From an uncultured Litorilinea sp. (GTDB lineage Bacteria > Chloroflexota > Anaerolineae > Caldilineales > Caldilineaceae): 13,325 bases of DNA. Position 1 is the first letter of the stretch. Each line of letters opens with the position of its first letter. A model generated the notes under the pieces. It made no database searches. It had not been told where the DNA came from and saw only the letters and a list, made by a program, of their open reading frames with translations. This document shows positions 13,195-13,325 of this stretch, in pieces. A program made the translations under genes and the position numbers. The DNA lies in NCBI GenBank assembly GCA_946885925.1, contig CAMPHP010000018.1:1-13325 (forward strand), written 5' to 3'.

Positions 13195-13325
13195 ATGGAA
13201 AGCTACAAAATCCCATTGGTGCCAGGCCCTGTGGTGATTCCTGCCCAAGTACTGGCAGCCTATCAACGTAATTATGGTAGTAGCGATTTGGAGAGTGAAT
13301 TTTTCGACTTGTACCGCAACTGCGA
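13195..13325 (+). CDS. Class V PLP aminotransferase (alanine-glyoxylate / serine-pyruvate type), N-terminal fragment
   Basis: Only the first 43 codons are in the window; the gene runs off the right edge. The N-terminus MESYKIPLVPGPVVIPAQVL carries the LVPGPVxVP signature with which class V fold-type I aminotransferases of the alanine-glyoxylate/serine-pyruvate group open. NYGSSDLESEFFDLY follows, matching the usual segment that leads into the PLP-binding domain. Such enzymes transfer an amino group between alanine or serine and glyoxylate or pyruvate in the cytoplasm. The PLP lysine lies outside the window, so activity and exact substrate cannot be judged. The start is supported by AAGGA at 13180-13184, 10 nt upstream. 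Cysteine desulfurase or phosphoserine aminotransferase relatives share the fold but fit this opening less well. Confidence 0.75.
   Translation, partial: MESYKIPLVPGPVVIPAQVLAAYQRNYGSSDLESEFFDLYRNC

Noticed and set aside
1..13325. CRISPR array, tRNA, rRNA, insertion sequence or prophage
   Set aside because: No spaced direct repeats, tRNA-like cloverleaf, rRNA-like stretch, transposase or phage structural gene was found. The wall hydrolases alone do not show a prophage.

Overview
The window looks like chromosomal DNA of a Chloroflexota bacterium, probably of the class Chloroflexia or a related lineage. This is an inference from gene style rather than a marker gene. The clues are a secreted protein with a long Pro/Thr stalk, a nuclease-less AddB/UvrD-like ATPase, large mosaic proteins pairing a glycoside-hydrolase-like domain with peptidoglycan hydrolase domains, moderate GC with AT-richer spacers, and frequent lack of Shine-Dalgarno sites. 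No rRNA, tRNA, CRISPR array, transposase or phage structural gene was seen.

Layout, left to right. (1) 1-371 is the C-terminal end of a SUMF1/FGE-fold protein cut by the window edge; it carries an in-frame 4 x 15-nt repeat. (2) 456-1322 encodes a CysQ-type 3'(2'),5'-bisphosphate nucleotidase behind a good sigma-70-like promoter. (3) 1435-4422 and 4434-8480 form a tight two-gene operon and are the main point of interest. Both proteins start with the same glycoside-hydrolase-like barrel with two candidate catalytic Glu residues. The first continues with four SH3-like repeats and an apparently intact M23 metallopeptidase. The second continues with a charged EQREK coil, an Ig-like domain, three amidase/PGRP modules separated by coiled coils, and a C-terminal cell-wall-binding-like tail. 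Only the third amidase module keeps its zinc ligands. Neither protein has a visible signal peptide. The operon ends at a strong hairpin (8495-8518) that runs into the start of the next gene. (4) 8491-9411 is scpA (condensin kleisin). (5) On the minus strand, 9382-10584 encodes a secreted, membrane-anchored, Pro/Thr-stalked surface protein whose 3' end overlaps scpA convergently. (6) 10585-10827 is an AT-rich spacer with a long unexplained hairpin. (7) On the minus strand, 10828-12981 encodes a 717-residue SF1/AddB-like ATPase without a nuclease domain. (8) 12982-13194 is a divergent regulatory spacer with 11-nt phased repeats and a 21-bp dyad. (9) From 13195 to the edge lies the start of a class V PLP aminotransferase.

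How the genes may work together: the operon pair holds candidate glycosidase, endopeptidase and amidase activities, one for each main class of peptidoglycan bond, on two proteins sharing a targeting or catalytic head. This suggests a coordinated wall-cutting or wall-sensing system. The lack of signal peptides raises the question of how it reaches its substrate. The flanking genes (cysQ, scpA, ATPase, aminotransferase) look like ordinary chromosomal genes with no evident link to it.
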